A DNA stretch of 5,811 bases. It comes from Magnetospira sp. (lineage in GTDB: Bacteria; Pseudomonadota; Alphaproteobacteria; Rhodospirillales; Magnetospiraceae). The notes beneath the pieces were generated by a model, which had not been told where the DNA came from, did no database searches, and saw only the letters and a program-made list of their open reading frames with translations. The DNA lies in NCBI GenBank assembly GCA_028277325.1, contig JANQGL010000124.1, positions 1 through 5,811 of the forward strand. The letters run 5' to 3'. How positions within the stretch are numbered: position 1 is the stretch's first letter; each line of letters opens with the position of its first letter. Both the position numbers and the translations under genes were made by a program. Shown here in pieces: positions 5,395 to 5,811 of this stretch.

Positions 5395-5811
5395 ATGAAA
5401 AAGCCCCTCTGCCGGCTGTCCATTTTTGGTGGGCTGTTTCTGAGTCTGGCGGCGCCGGCCGAGGAGGCGCCGTTCGCGGACTGGCTCGACGATCTGCGCC
5501 GCGACGCGCGGGCGCGCGGCGTCTCGCCGGCAACCCTCGACGTGGTCCTGGCCGACGTGACGCCGATCCCCCGGGTCCTCGAACTGGACCGCCGCCAGCC
5601 CGAATTCACCCAGACCCTGTGGACCTACCTCGACAAGCGGATCACGCCGCAGGTGATCGAGCGCGGCCGGACGATGTTGCGCAGGCACGGCGCGCTGCTC
5701 GACCGGATCGCGGCGCGCTACGGGGTCCAGAAGCGGTTCCTGGTGGCGTTCTGGGGGCTGGAAAGCCACTACGGGGCGTATACGGGGGCATTCCCGCTGG
5801 TCGGCGCCCTG
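5395..5811 (+). CDS. mltB: MltB-type lytic murein transglycosylase (GH103), 3' partial
   Basis: The first 139 residues are present; the frame is still open at the right edge. Residues 1-22 look like a type I signal peptide (MKK, hydrophobic 8-20, cleavage near AAPA/EE); the only Cys (residue 6) precedes the hydrophobic core, so there is no lipobox, unlike lipoprotein MltB of E. coli. The mature part follows the family closely: FADWLDDLRRDARARGVS, ELDRRQPEFTQT (63-74), then GVQKRFLVAFWGLESHYG (110-127). Glu123 (codon at 5761) in WGLES is the catalytic acid/base known for this family, which cleaves the MurNAc-GlcNAc bond of peptidoglycan, forming 1,6-anhydro ends. The ATG at 5395 comes one base after the upstream stop; an in-frame ATG at 5383 would overlap that gene by 11 bases and add four residues (MGRN). 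The close spacing implies co-transcription and perhaps translational coupling. Confidence 0.93.
   Translation, partial: MKKPLCRLSIFGGLFLSLAAPAEEAPFADWLDDLRRDARARGVSPATLDVVLADVTPIPRVLELDRRQPEFTQTLWTYLDKRITPQVIERGRTMLRRHGALLDRIAARYGVQKRFLVAFWGLESHYGAYTGAFPLVGAL

Noticed and set aside
4098..5609. 503-codon open frame on the minus strand
   Set aside because: It lies opposite three + strand genes with clear family motifs, its translation is rich in Arg/Pro/Gln/His with no recognisable domain, and long antisense frames are expected at this GC content.

Overview
The window reads as a piece of chromosome from a very GC-rich Gram-negative bacterium, most likely an alphaproteobacterium of the Rhodospirillales type. 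This is inferred from the strong G/C preference at third codon positions, an acidic RTX protein of the type I secretion class, a small secreted protein carrying the PEVLPNGDIIIRR motif that I associate with alphaproteobacteria, and periplasmic cell-wall genes. All four genes lie on the + strand.

Layout. (1) Positions 1-3840 hold the 3' part (1279 codons plus stop) of a giant RTX protein. The frame is open through the left edge, so the true start lies upstream. The protein is cysteine-free, has only four lysines, and is built of a Gly/Asp linker, an N-terminal beta module, a helical segment, six blocks of calcium-binding nonapeptides, a cadherin-like module and a duplicated RTX-plus-tail unit at the C-terminus. 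(2) Positions 3841-4173 are non-coding and dense in inverted repeats: a possible terminator, a 13-bp perfect inverted repeat, a GC hairpin and a 12-bp perfect inverted repeat. The loop regions of the two long hairpins share a 10-nt perfect complement. (3) Positions 4174-4476 encode a 100-residue secreted protein of a conserved but functionally unknown family. (4) Positions 4560-5393 encode a membrane-anchored DUF218 (YdcF/ElyC/SanA) protein. (5) From 5395 (or 5383) to the right edge lies the 5' part of a MltB-type lytic murein transglycosylase, with its catalytic glutamate visible.

How they fit together. Genes 3-5 look like a small envelope cluster: an exported protein, an ElyC-like inner-membrane protein and a peptidoglycan-cleaving enzyme, the last two abutting or overlapping and probably co-transcribed. 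The RTX gene appears to be a separate unit that ends before the hairpin-rich spacer. I see no mobile element, CRISPR array, tRNA or rRNA. The most interesting material is the structured spacer and the duplicated C-terminal unit of the RTX protein. I do not see convincing evidence of a wholly new system.
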